From Firmicutes bacterium UBA4975 (GTDB lineage: Bacteria; Bacillota; Proteinivoracia; UBA4975), in contig DGZR01000053.1 in assembly GCA_002397155.1 (NCBI GenBank), positions 19,743 through 31,629 of the forward strand: a stretch of 11,887 nt of DNA, in the 5' to 3' direction. How positions within the stretch are numbered: the first letter of the stretch is position 1; every line of letters begins with the position of its first letter. Under the pieces are notes generated by a model. The model was given only the letters and a program-made list of their open reading frames with translations, did not search any database and was not told the DNA's origin. Below are positions 1-6,589 of the stretch, one piece after another. The position numbers were made by a program, and so were the translations under genes.

Positions 1-468
1 ATCAGCGGGGGTATCAGCGACTTGGTGGCCGCTACCATAGGCGGCCCTGCCGGGATAACCAGCGAGGAAAATACCAGCCTCATGGCAGTGAATAAAGTGT
101 TTTCTGTTTCGGTCTTCGTTATTGCCGCCCTTTTTGCCCTGGCTTTGGCCTGTATCAACCCTCTTGTCAATGCGGTTTATACAGTGCCCGTAGCGGTGAT
201 TGGAGGATTTGAGATCTTCCACCTGGGCGCCCTTGCCGCCCACGGTATTTCCCTGCTTAGGGACCGGCAAGTCGACTTGCACAGCGTAAAGAATATCGCT
301 GTCATCGCCGTCATTCTCATCATCGGGGTGGGGGGGCAGTACCAGTATGGCGGGAATATTCCCTTTTTCGGCCTGGACATCCCCAGCTTGGCCGCTGCGA
401 TAAGCGCTGGAATCCTCCTCAACCTCATTCTCGGCCTGGGGGAGAAAAAAAGCAAGGGCCAGGCGTAA
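1..468 (+). CDS. NCS2-family nucleobase permease (uracil/xanthine type), 3' part
   Basis: The reading frame is open from base 1, so the start lies outside the window; 155 residues remain. The visible part is strongly hydrophobic. It contains the segment GPAGITSEENTSLMAVNKVF, which lines up with the substrate-binding stretch of UraA-type transporters (G..TTYGENIGVMA..KVYS), including the Glu-Asn pair. Further hydrophobic segments follow at about residues 40-57, 62-80, 94-112 and 128-145, as expected for the C-terminal helices of a 14-helix NCS2 protein. NCS2 proteins import uracil, xanthine or related bases by proton symport at the inner membrane. Which base this one carries cannot be told from the fragment. 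It converges on the ABC transporter operon, with a shared terminator between them. The family call is fairly sure; the substrate is open. Confidence 0.72.
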   Translation: MSGGISDLVAATIGGPAGITSEENTSLMAVNKVFSVSVFVIAALFALALACINPLVNAVYTVPVAVIGGFEIFHLGALAAHGISLLRDRQVDLHSVKNIAVIAVILIIGVGGQYQYGGNIPFFGLDIPSLAAAISAGILLNLILGLGEKKSKGQA

Positions 469-481
469 GGGATTGCACCCG

Positions 482-511
482 AAAAAAACCGGCCTTTTGG
501 CCGGATTTTTG
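482..511. terminator. Bidirectional rho-independent terminator
   Basis: A perfect 6-bp GC stem (CCGGCC 489-494, GGCCGG 499-504) with a TTTT loop is preceded by seven A's (482-488) and followed by ATTTTT. It therefore works on both strands. It lies between the convergent permease (stop at 468) and the minus-strand ABC-2 permease gene (stop at 530). Confidence 0.88.
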
Positions 512-529
512 TCTCCTCCGTCTCCCGGG

Positions 530-1294
530 CTACAGTTCTTTGCCGGAAAACACCCAGACAGCGGCCCCCAACAAAAGGGCTATCGTCACCAGGGAAAATG
601 CGGCGACACCCCAGAGGGCGGAATCAATTGGGGCCCCGGAATAGGCCCGGACCAGGTAGCCCCCCAGGGCGTCGGGGGAGTACTTGCCCAAAAAATCGGA
701 AAGAAAGGGCAAGACCTTTAACAAGATTAACCCCAGCACCGTGAGACCGCCAGCAGCGATGGTGGACTTAGATAAAGAACTGGCCAGGATGATCACCGCC
801 AGAATGACGGCGGTGTTCAACAGGAAAATGGCGGTGGCCTGCAAGCCCGCTAAAAAGATCGTGTCGCTGAAAAGGATGTCCGTGTAGAACCAGGCAGCGC
901 CAAAAGCCAGGGCGGCGGATAAAGTCAACAGGAGCAAGTTCGCGGCATACTTTGCCAAGACGTAAGCCCAGCGGGGAACGGGCTTGGTCAGCACTAACTG
1001 AGCTACTCCTCGATTTCTCTCTTCGGCAATCGTCCCCATGGTGGTGAGGATGAGGGCCAGCAAACCTAACTGCCCCAGGTTTTTGAAAAACTGGGCGTAA
1101 GAGTCTACCCAGGTCATCTCCGGCAGGCTGATCCCGATTTCACCTACCATACTGCCCAGCAGTTCGGGCAGCAGCTTGGTCAAGATGGGGCTGGTGAGCC
1201 CGAAGAGGAGGAAAAGGCCGGGGACCACAAACAGCTTGTAGGTGCGCAGTATTTCCTTAATTTCTTTGGCCAGTAGGCGAGCAAAATTTTTCAT
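530..1294 (-). CDS. ABC-2 type transporter permease (YxlG-like)
   Basis: A 254-aa integral membrane protein with about six hydrophobic segments (roughly residues 20-38, 70-88, 117-137, 150-172, 177-196 and 228-250). Between the second and third lies a cytoplasmic stretch, TIAEERNRGVAQLVLTKPVP. It matches the ABC-2 family hallmark in which an E-x-x-x-G-T/V segment is followed by KPVSR-like residues. The protein would form the membrane channel for the ATPase encoded just upstream. The ATG overlaps the ATPase stop in an ATGA (1291-1294), which indicates translational coupling. In Bacillus subtilis the same trio (PLDc_N protein, ATPase, permease) is yxlE-yxlF-yxlG downstream of sigY. The substrate is unknown; members of this class export peptides, drugs or lipids or act as self-protection pumps. 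It is the last gene of the operon and ends before the bidirectional terminator. Confidence 0.85.
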   Translation of the reverse strand: MKNFARLLAKEIKEILRTYKLFVVPGLFLLFGLTSPILTKLLPELLGSMVGEIGISLPEMTWVDSYAQFFKNLGQLGLLALILTTMGTIAEERNRGVAQLVLTKPVPRWAYVLAKYAANLLLLTLSAALAFGAAWFYTDILFSDTIFLAGLQATAIFLLNTAVILAVIILASSLSKSTIAAGGLTVLGLILLKVLPFLSDFLGKYSPDALGGYLVRAYSGAPIDSALWGVAAFSLVTIALLLGAAVWVFSGKEL

Positions 1295-2199
1295 GATTTC
1301 ACCAGCCTGACAAAAATATCCTCAAGAGTGGTCTCCACCGGTTCCAGCCTGACCAGGCCTAGGCTGCACTGGGAGACCAGGAGGGGTATATCTCGCTGGG
1401 CGGCCGCCAGGTCGAATACCGTGCAGTAAATTGAATCGTTTTCTCGGCGGACTTCTTGGGCCCAGGTTTTTTTTACCAGCCCCGCTGCCAGGGGTCCCGG
1501 GTCCCCCGCCACCACCAAGCGCAAGGCTTTTTTGCCAAAGCGCTGGTGCAATCCGGCAATTGTCTCTTCCATTACCAATTCACCCCGGTTGAGGATGCCC
1601 ACCCGGTCACAGACCCTTTCCACATCGGTGAGGATGTGAGTAGAGAAAAACACCGTGCAGCGCTGGGCAATCTGGCTGATGGTTTCCAAGACCTCTTTGC
1701 GACCAATGGGATCAAGAGCGGAGGTGGGCTCATCCATGAAAACTAGCTCCGGTTCGTTGATCAGGGCCTGGGCCAATCCCAGGCGCTGTTTCATGCCCCG
1801 GGAATAACCGCCTATCTTAGTCTTTACCCCTTCTAATCCGGTGAGGGCCAAGAGGTCCTCCCGGCGCTTTTTCAGCTCCTTGGGGGGAATGGAAAAGAGC
1901 TGCCCGGCAAAGGTGAGAAATTCTTCCCCCCTCATCCAAGAATAAAAATTGGGCACATCAGGGAGATAGCCAATTCGATTTAAGTAATTCCGGGAAGCGG
2001 GCTGCCCCAGAATGCGAATTGTGCCCGCGCTGGGCTTGGTCAGGCCCAAGAGCATTTTTATGGTTGTGGTCTTTCCGGCGCCGTTGGGGCCAAGAAAGCC
2101 GAAGACAGAACCCCTGGGCACCCTCAGGCCGAGTTTGTTGACCGCCGCAACTTTACCAAAGCGGCGGGACAGATTTTCTGTTTCTATTACGTATTCCAA
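1291..2199 (-). CDS. ABC transporter ATP-binding protein (YxlF-like)
   Basis: 302 aa. All nucleotide-binding elements are visible: Walker A GPNGAGKTT (37-45), signature YSRGMKQR (132-139; SRGMK replaces the canonical LSGGQ, as in many ABC-2 ATPases), Walker B LVFMDEP (152-158) with catalytic Glu157, D-loop SALDP and switch His188 (FFSTH). A C-terminal extension of about 90 residues (from about 215) is typical of the drug/peptide-exporter branch. The start is TTG at 2199, chosen because AAAGGAG lies 7 bases upstream. That ribosome binding site overlaps the end of the PLDc_N gene, whose stop is only 4 bases before this start. It pairs with the permease through a 4-bp overlap. The product energises export across the cytoplasmic membrane; the cargo is unknown. 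Confidence 0.92.
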   Translation of the reverse strand: MEYVIETENLSRRFGKVAAVNKLGLRVPRGSVFGFLGPNGAGKTTTIKMLLGLTKPSAGTIRILGQPASRNYLNRIGYLPDVPNFYSWMRGEEFLTFAGQLFSIPPKELKKRREDLLALTGLEGVKTKIGGYSRGMKQRLGLAQALINEPELVFMDEPTSALDPIGRKEVLETISQIAQRCTVFFSTHILTDVERVCDRVGILNRGELVMEETIAGLHQRFGKKALRLVVAGDPGPLAAGLVKKTWAQEVRRENDSIYCTVFDLAAAQRDIPLLVSQCSLGLVRLEPVETTLEDIFVRLVKS

Positions 2200-2203
2200 G
2201 AGC

Positions 2204-2404
2204 TCACTCCTTTCGCCCCAGGACCAAGTAGATTACAGGACCGAAGAAGTTGATGCCAAAGATCACTAGGGCCCAAAGCCACTTTCTCCCCCCGACAACC
2301 TGTTCCCGGCGGATCAAGTCAACCAATGCGGCAATTTTCAAGCCCAGGTCGATTAAGGCGACGGGAATAAAAAGCTGCCAGTGGCTGGCGAGAAACTCGG
2401 CCAA
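2204..2404 (-). CDS. PLDc_N-domain small membrane protein (YxlE-like)
   Basis: A 66-aa protein with two hydrophobic helices (about residues 9-30 and 42-62) separated by a short basic loop, RREQVVGGRKW. The pattern (V.L.DL.RR..... .KWLWALVI....FGPVIYL..GRK) is that of the PLDc_N domain, which is also the N-terminal membrane domain of cardiolipin synthases and nisin-immunity-like proteins. B. subtilis YxlE has this fold, sits beside YxlF/YxlG, and helps restrain sigma-Y; no sigma-Y gene is visible here. The start is TTG at 2404, with GGAGGG 7 bases upstream. An ATG nearer the ribosome binding site is in another frame. The gene precedes the ABC ATPase by 4 bases, so it is probably an accessory or regulatory membrane subunit of that transporter. 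Confidence 0.85.
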   Translation of the reverse strand: MAEFLASHWQLFIPVALIDLGLKIAALVDLIRREQVVGGRKWLWALVIFGINFFGPVIYLVLGRKE

Positions 2405-2421
2405 AAATCATCCCTCCTCAT

Positions 2422-2604
2422 TCATTCAGGTCGGCCCGACCCTAATTTTTCAGGGCCGGATTTTTTTCTCCTTCTTACGCACTCCCTGAGCAAAAACTCA
2501 ATCTGCCCGTTGATGGAACGAATATCATCCGCTGCCCAGGCCGCTAGTTCTTCCCAAAGGGATGAGGGCAAGCGCAGCAAGATCTTTTTTTCTTGGTCGT
2601 CCAT
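2422..2604 (-). CDS. Arc/MetJ-type ribbon-helix-helix protein
   Basis: A 60-aa protein. KKILLRLPSSLWEELAAWAA (residues 6-25) gives a beta strand followed by helix A, and RSINGQIEFLLRECVRRRKK gives helix B, with the S-x-N-x-x-I/E-x-L-L pattern typical of Arc-like ribbon-helix-helix folds. Such proteins dimerise and insert the strand pair into the DNA major groove. The last 14 residues (SGPEKLGSGRPE region) are a polar tail. It lies 23 bases after the SPFH gene and 17 bases before the PLDc_N gene, in the same operon. No toxin gene is adjacent, so an antitoxin role is not supported; autoregulation of the operon is possible but only inferred. The ATG at 2604 is preceded by AAGGGG at a rather long distance (about 10 bases). 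Confidence 0.75.
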   Translation of the reverse strand: MDDQEKKILLRLPSSLWEELAAWAADDIRSINGQIEFLLRECVRRRKKSGPEKLGSGRPE

Positions 2605-2627
2605 GTCCCTACATCCCCTTTCCCCAC

Positions 2628-3644
2628 TCAGTACAGCGTGCCGCTGTTTACTATGGGCTGGACATCCTTGCTGCCGCAGAGCACGACCAGCAGGTTGCTT
2701 ACCATGGCGGCCTTGCGCTCCTCATCCAAAACGACCAGATCATTTTCGCTCAGCTTGGCCAGGGCCATTTCCACCATGCCCACCGCCCCTTCGACAATCA
2801 TCTGGCGCGCGTCGATTATAGCCGAAGCCTGCTGGCGCTGGAGCATTGCCGCCGCGATCTCCGGGGCATAGGAAAGGTGGGTTATCCTCGCTTCCATAAC
2901 TTCCAGGCCGGCTAACTCCACCTTTGCTTGGATTTCTTCCCTTAGCCTTTCCGCAATCTCCCTGCTGCTGCCCCGCAAGGACTTTTCATTGTCCACTGTA
3001 TCGGAAGCGTCGTAGGGATAGAGGCTGACGATGTTGCGCAGGGCGGCGTCGGTCTGAATGGACAGATACTCGGTGTAGTTGTCCACGCTGAACACAGCTT
3101 TGGCCGTGTTCACTACCCGCCAAATGACCACGATGCCGATGATGATGGGATTGCCCAGGAGGTCGTTGATCTTTTGTTTATCGTTGTTCAGGGTCATCGC
3201 CTTGAGGGAGATCTTTTTATTGACCAAGGGCAGGGTTAACGACTGGGGCCCGCCCTTAGCCGGGGCTGGTTCTCCCGCCAGCCTGCCGCTGGTGGTGCTG
3301 GAACTCGCGGGATTAAAGGCAACGACGAAGGGGTTGACGAAGAAAAAGCCCGCCTCTTTCAAGGTGCCGGTGTAGCGGCCGAAGAGGGTCAGCACCAGGG
3401 CCTCATTGGGCTTGATCACCCTGAGCCCGGCAAATAGAATAGGTGCCAGCAAGAAAGCATAAATCCCGAATGCAATGCAGATCGTGAGCCAGGGTCCCGG
3501 AACCCCCTCTTGGATTTTGTACAGAGCCAGAATAAATCCGCTTAGGCTTACCAGGGTGAGTAAGACATTGGCAATAAGAGCAAACATGCCGCTGGCCGGG
3601 CGGAGGACTACTTCCTGCTGGCCGCCGTTATTTATTGCCGACAA
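2628..3644 (-). CDS. SPFH/band-7 domain membrane protein
   Basis: 338 aa. Two N-terminal membrane helices (about residues 20-44 and 51-73) are followed by GLRVIKPNEALVLTLFGRY, the usual opening of an SPFH domain. Within it are INDLLGNPIIIGIVVIWRV and the late segment SYAPEIAAAMLQRQQASAII, typical of the stomatin/prohibitin/flotillin superfamily. A helical, oligomerising C-terminal region follows. Such proteins form large membrane-anchored assemblies that organise membrane microdomains or guard proteases and transporters. A low-complexity insert (ASSSTTSGRLAGEPAPAKGG, about 113-132) interrupts the domain early. The start is TTG at 3644, with AAAGGGG about 7 bases upstream and no in-frame ATG nearby. 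It is the first gene of the five-gene operon that also encodes the ABC-2 transporter, so it may scaffold that transporter (inference). Confidence 0.88.
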   Translation of the reverse strand: MSAINNGGQQEVVLRPASGMFALIANVLLTLVSLSGFILALYKIQEGVPGPWLTICIAFGIYAFLLAPILFAGLRVIKPNEALVLTLFGRYTGTLKEAGFFFVNPFVVAFNPASSSTTSGRLAGEPAPAKGGPQSLTLPLVNKKISLKAMTLNNDKQKINDLLGNPIIIGIVVIWRVVNTAKAVFSVDNYTEYLSIQTDAALRNIVSLYPYDASDTVDNEKSLRGSSREIAERLREEIQAKVELAGLEVMEARITHLSYAPEIAAAMLQRQQASAIIDARQMIVEGAVGMVEMALAKLSENDLVVLDEERKAAMVSNLLVVLCGSKDVQPIVNSGTLY

Positions 3645-3662
3645 TGGAAAAACCCCTTTCTT

Positions 3663-3682
3663 GGTATCATTTTGATATCACC
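3663..3682. promoter_or_regulatory. Imperfect palindrome just downstream of the SPFH-operon -10
   Basis: GGTATCATTTTGATATCACC reads as ATCA-TTT-TGAT arms flanked by GGT and ACC, with a 3-base bulge. It sits between the -10 box (3683-3688) and the TTG start at 3644, where a repressor could block initiation. The position is suggestive and the symmetry is imperfect, so this is a weak operator candidate. The ribbon-helix-helix protein of the same operon is a possible ligand. Confidence 0.3.
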
Positions 3683-3711
3683 AGCATACCACCCTTTAAT
3701 TTCCGGGTCAA
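3683..3711 (-). promoter_or_regulatory. Sigma-A type promoter of the SPFH-RHH-YxlEFG-like operon
   Basis: On the minus strand TTGACC (3706-3711) is followed after exactly 17 bases by TATGCT (3683-3688). This is a good vegetative promoter and lies about 40 bases upstream of the SPFH start. Its -35 box directly abuts the T-tract of the terminator of the preceding operon. No other promoter is obvious within the five genes. Confidence 0.75.
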
Positions 3712-3735
3712 GAGAAAAACCGCCCCCTGGCGGTT
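3711..3735 (-). terminator. Rho-independent terminator of the MinD/NifX operon
   Basis: On the minus strand AACCGCC-AGGG-GGCGGTT (3718-3735) forms a 7-bp stem with a 4-base loop, continuing into TTTTTCTCT. It begins directly after the TAG stop of the last NifX-type gene (3736-3738). Confidence 0.87.
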
Positions 3736-4086
3736 CTATTCTTCATGATGACTATGTTCTTGGCAGACAGTTCCCGCCGATTCCAGCTTTCCCAAGGCGT
3801 AATCCGCCGCCGCTTGGTCGGCGCTGCCTTGAGCCCCGGTGACGACTTCAATCCCTTTCTCGCGGAAGATGTCGACGGCACCGCCGCCCATCCCCCCGGA
3901 GATTATCACTCCTACTCCCCGGTCATGAAGGAAGTTAGGCAAAAAACCGGGCCGGTGTCCCGGGTTTGGCACCGTCTCTTCTTTTACAGCCCCCTCTTTT
4001 TCCCCTCGATAGATGATAAATTCCTGACAATAACCAAAGTGCTGAGTTACTTGCCCGCCATCGCTGGCCACCGCGATTTTCATCAT
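3736..4086 (-). CDS. NifX/NifB-type dinitrogenase iron-molybdenum cofactor-binding protein, distal copy
   Basis: 116 aa, the single-domain size for this family. The opening MKIAVASDGGQVTQHFGYCQ and the glycine-rich middle GVIISGGMGGGAVDIFREKG are the standard landmarks of the NifX/NafY/NifB C-terminal fold, which binds iron-sulfur or iron-molybdenum clusters. His16 and Cys20 (QHFGYC) are likely cluster ligands, and the tail CQEHSHHEE is rich in metal-binding residues. No nitrogenase genes are in view, so a nitrogen-fixation role is not implied; Clostridia and archaea commonly carry such stand-alone proteins beside MinD/Mrp ATPases. The start overlaps the Mrp stop. Two consecutive ATGs (4086 and 4083) follow GGAGGGGAA, and the second has the better spacing and matches the usual MKIAV start. 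It is the last gene of the seven-gene operon. Confidence 0.88.
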   Translation of the reverse strand: MMKIAVASDGGQVTQHFGYCQEFIIYRGEKEGAVKEETVPNPGHRPGFLPNFLHDRGVGVIISGGMGGGAVDIFREKGIEVVTGAQGSADQAAADYALGKLESAGTVCQEHSHHEE

Positions 4087-4877
4087 TTCCCCTCCAAATT
4101 TTCTAATACCGCCACTGCCCGCTCCAAGCTAAAGTCGGCATAGCCTTCAATTTCACCCCGATCGCAGGCTTCTGCCAGCCCGGGGTCCAGGGGCAGACGG
4201 GCGAGAATCGCCAGACCGAGATCTTCGGCCACCTCCTCCAGATGACTGGTGCCAAAGATCGAGTGCTCCTCCTTGCAGCCGGGGCACTTGAAGTAAGCCA
4301 TGTTCTCCACTATGCCCAGGATGGGCACCTTCATCATGCCGGCCATCTTCACCGCTTTTTTTACAATCATCGAGACCAACTCCTGGGGCGAGGTGACGAT
4401 GATGATCCCGTCCAAAGGCAGCGACTGGAACACCGTCAGGGGCACATCGCCGGTTCCCGGGGGCAGGTCGACAAACATGTAGTCAACCTCCCCCCAGACC
4501 ACTTCGCTCCAAAATTGCTTTACCGTCCCCGCCAAGATCGGTCCCCGCCAGATGACGGGATCGCTATCCCCCGGCAGGAGCAGGTTGATGGACATGACAC
4601 CGATGCCCGTCTTGCTCTTGACGGGAAAGATCCCCTCCTTGTTGCCGGAGGCCTTGCCTTGAAGACCAAAGATCTTTGGTATAGACGGGCCCGTCAGGTC
4701 GGCATCCATAATGGCTACCCTATGGCCCCCTCGACTCATGCGGACCGCCAGTAAGGAGGTGACCAGGGACTTGCCCACCCCCCCCTTGCCGCTGACCACC
4801 CCGATTAACCGCTTTACCCTGCTGCCGGAATTCAGTTTGACGGTAAAATCCGCCTTGCTTTCCCTCTGCTCACTCAT
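4083..4877 (-). CDS. Mrp/ApbC/NBP35-family iron-sulfur carrier ATPase
   Basis: 264 aa from ATG 4877. The deviant Walker A VSGKGGVGKS is near residue 30. Other landmarks follow in order: MDADLTGPSIPKIFGL, VMSINLLLPGDSDPVIWRGP, MFVDLPPGTGDVPLT (switch II) and MAYFKCPGCKEEHSIFG with the CxxC that bridges a [4Fe-4S] cluster between two monomers. All are diagnostic of Mrp/ApbC. The N-terminal DUF59 domain of longer homologues is absent, as is common in anaerobes. Such ATPases bind a cluster and transfer it to target proteins. An upstream ATG at 4886 exists, but the AGGAG abuts it directly. The ATG at 4877 has a 9-base spacing and follows the previous gene's stop by one base, so I prefer it. The Mrp stop overlaps the next NifX-type start, consistent with joint function. 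Confidence 0.92.
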   Translation of the reverse strand: MSEQRESKADFTVKLNSGSRVKRLIGVVSGKGGVGKSLVTSLLAVRMSRGGHRVAIMDADLTGPSIPKIFGLQGKASGNKEGIFPVKSKTGIGVMSINLLLPGDSDPVIWRGPILAGTVKQFWSEVVWGEVDYMFVDLPPGTGDVPLTVFQSLPLDGIIIVTSPQELVSMIVKKAVKMAGMMKVPILGIVENMAYFKCPGCKEEHSIFGTSHLEEVAEDLGLAILARLPLDPGLAEACDRGEIEGYADFSLERAVAVLENLEGK

Positions 4878-4878
4878 C

Positions 4879-5751
4879 CTATTCATCTCCTAATCCGTTT
4901 AGTAGCTCCATCGTCTCGGCGAACACTGCCCTCACTCCTTGGCCGGCAAGACCCGGCAAGTCGGCAATGGTCTTGCCGCTGTTCACTGCCGTTATCGCTG
5001 CTTGATCAAAGGGTATTTTCCCCACAAAGGGCAAAGAATTCCGGCGGCAATATTCCTCAATTCTTTCAGCCTGCCGGGGATTAGTATCCCACTTATTGAG
5101 GCAGACGGCGGCGGGCACTGAGAAATGGGCCGCTGTATGGAGTACTCTCTCTAAGTCGCTGAACCCGGATAGAGAAGGCTCGGCCACAATTAGCACCAGG
5201 TCCACCCCGCTGAGAGAGGCGATGACTGGGCAGCCGATGCCCGGCGAACCGTCGATAATTGCCAAGTCAGCCCCTAAAGCGGCGTCCCTCAATTGTTTTT
5301 TTACCTCGGAAACCAAGAGTCCTGAGTTCCCCGCCCCCATTTTCAAGGTGGCTGAAGAGAAGACCCTCTCTTTGGCCGAAAGGACCAATTCCCCCGCCAC
5401 CGCCGGTTTCATGGTTATTGCCCCAACGGGGCAAAGAGCGGCGCAAAGACCGCAACCCTCGCAGGCGAAATAATCGACTCGGTAGATTTCCTCCCGGCGG
5501 ATTGCCCCGAACCGGCACTTTTCCCGGCAGAGGTCGCAGCTTATACATACCCTGGAATCTATTTCCGCCTTATCCAAGCCGTAAAAGTCCCGATGCTGGG
5601 GCTGGATCTGGTGGGCGGCGAGCAAGTGCAAGTTGGGGGCGTCCACATCACAGTCAGCGAAGGCCCGGGCTTGGGCCAGCTCAATAAAAGCGCCGGCCAC
5701 TGTCGTCTTGCCCGTTCCCCCCTTGCCGCTTAGAATGAGAAGCTGCTTCAT
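4879..5751 (-). CDS. MinD-superfamily P-loop ATPase with inserted ferredoxin domain, second copy
   Basis: 290 aa. The N-terminal Walker A is LSGKGGTGKT (8-17), with DCDVDAPN after it. Two four-cysteine clusters sit in an inserted ferredoxin domain: C69-x2-C72-x2-C75-x3-C79 and C97-x2-C100-x2-C103-x3-C107-P, enough for two [4Fe-4S] clusters. The ATPase fold resumes with ADLAIIDGSPGIGCPVIASL and ends with a GKIPFDQ..I..A...GK segment. This architecture defines COG1149-type MinD proteins of anaerobes and of the ORP complex, where ATP hydrolysis is thought to drive cluster assembly or electron transfer. Cys174 in the SPGIGCP loop is an extra potential ligand. The ATG overlaps the stop of its paralogue (ATGA at 5748-5751) and is preceded by GGAGG within that gene. 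The two paralogues are divergent, so they probably form a heterodimer rather than a recent duplication (inference). Confidence 0.92.
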   Translation of the reverse strand: MKQLLILSGKGGTGKTTVAGAFIELAQARAFADCDVDAPNLHLLAAHQIQPQHRDFYGLDKAEIDSRVCISCDLCREKCRFGAIRREEIYRVDYFACEGCGLCAALCPVGAITMKPAVAGELVLSAKERVFSSATLKMGAGNSGLLVSEVKKQLRDAALGADLAIIDGSPGIGCPVIASLSGVDLVLIVAEPSLSGFSDLERVLHTAAHFSVPAAVCLNKWDTNPRQAERIEEYCRRNSLPFVGKIPFDQAAITAVNSGKTIADLPGLAGQGVRAVFAETMELLNGLGDE

Positions 5752-6584
5752 CCCTTTGCCTCCTTGGTTACCCGCCTAAGCAGATGGGAAAAGAGTTCCC
5801 GGTATTTGTCCGCTTCCCAAGCAGCGACCCGGGCTTCGGAGTTGAGCAAGCCCAGTTCCTGTTCAAAAGAAATCCTGCCGATGATGGGGATACCCTTTTC
5901 CCGACAAAATGCTTCAGCCGGGTTGTCTTCGGCCAAGGTCTTGTTGAGCACCACTCCACTGGGCTTGCCCAACACCCTGGTCAGTTCCCAAACCATTCCT
6001 AGATTATGTACACCGAAAACCGTCGGTTCAGCGACCAAGACGCAGTAGTCAGCGACAGAAACCGTCTCCATCACAATGCAGGCGCTGCCCGGAGGGCAAT
6101 CGATAAAGACCGGTTGGTTTTCCTTTAGCTCTTTGAAGAGTTCCTGGATGATGGGAATCCCGGAGGCTTCACCGGGATTGAGGACCCCGGTGAGCACTTT
6201 TACCCCCCGGGAAGATCCCCCTTCGATTCGGCCGATCTCCCTTTCTTCTTCTGTCAGGGCACCTTCCGGGCACAAAATGCTGCAGCCACCGCAGGAATGG
6301 CAGAGATCGCTAAAGATTTTTAGCCTATCTCCTACCCAGGCCAGGGCGTTATATTTGCAAAATTCGACACAGACCCTGCAGCCCGTGCACTTATCCGGAT
6401 CGACTTGGGGTACCGGCACCGAAACCGACCAAGTTTTTAAGTTTTCCGGCTTGAAAAACAAGCGGCCGTTTGGCTCCTCCACATCGCAATCGACGTACAC
6501 CGAATCTCCGGCTGCTGCGGCGAGGTTGACCGAAACCAGGGTCTTGCCGGTGCCGCCCTTGCCACTGAGGACCGCGATTTTCAT
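5748..6584 (-). CDS. MinD-superfamily P-loop ATPase with inserted ferredoxin domain, first copy
   Basis: 278 aa. Walker A is LSGKGGTGKT (7-16), followed by DCDVEEPNGRLF. The inserted ferredoxin domain has C66-x2-C69-x2-C72-x3-C76 and C95-x2-C98-x2-C101-x3-C105-P, binding two [4Fe-4S] clusters. Switch II is VFIDCPPGSACIVMET, again with a cysteine (Cys169 in SAC) where the paralogue has GIGC. It ends in the GRISFEQELGLLNSE segment shared by the family. It lies 5 bases after the proximal NifX-type gene and overlaps its paralogue by 4 bases, so the two are produced together. The ribosome binding site AAGGG is close to the ATG and weak, which suggests translational coupling to the upstream gene. 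The expected location is the cytoplasm, working with Mrp and the NifX-type carriers. Confidence 0.92.
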   Translation of the reverse strand: MKIAVLSGKGGTGKTLVSVNLAAAAGDSVYVDCDVEEPNGRLFFKPENLKTWSVSVPVPQVDPDKCTGCRVCVEFCKYNALAWVGDRLKIFSDLCHSCGGCSILCPEGALTEEEREIGRIEGGSSRGVKVLTGVLNPGEASGIPIIQELFKELKENQPVFIDCPPGSACIVMETVSVADYCVLVAEPTVFGVHNLGMVWELTRVLGKPSGVVLNKTLAEDNPAEAFCREKGIPIIGRISFEQELGLLNSEARVAAWEADKYRELFSHLLRRVTKEAKG

Positions 6585-6589
6585 CGCCC

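Noticed and set aside
2429..2441. GGTCGG-C-CCGACC inverted repeat at the end of the RHH gene
   Set aside because: It is short, within coding sequence, and lacks a T-tract in the direction of transcription; alternative pairings with GGGCC nearby are equally weak. Not enough for a terminator or operator call.
3736..4086. Nitrogen-fixation interpretation of the NifX-type genes
   Set aside because: No nifHDK, nifB radical-SAM domain or nifEN is present, and stand-alone NifX-type proteins beside MinD/Mrp ATPases are common in non-diazotrophs.
4665..4680. 16-bp perfect palindrome ACCAAAGATCTTTGGT
   Set aside because: It lies inside the mrp coding sequence and encodes the conserved PKIFGL stretch, so the symmetry is explained by protein constraint and chance; no promoter or T-tract is nearby.
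4242..4754. 170-codon plus-strand open frame antisense to mrp
   Set aside because: Antisense shadow of a conserved gene; His/Asp/Arg-rich translation without domain pattern and no ribosome binding site.
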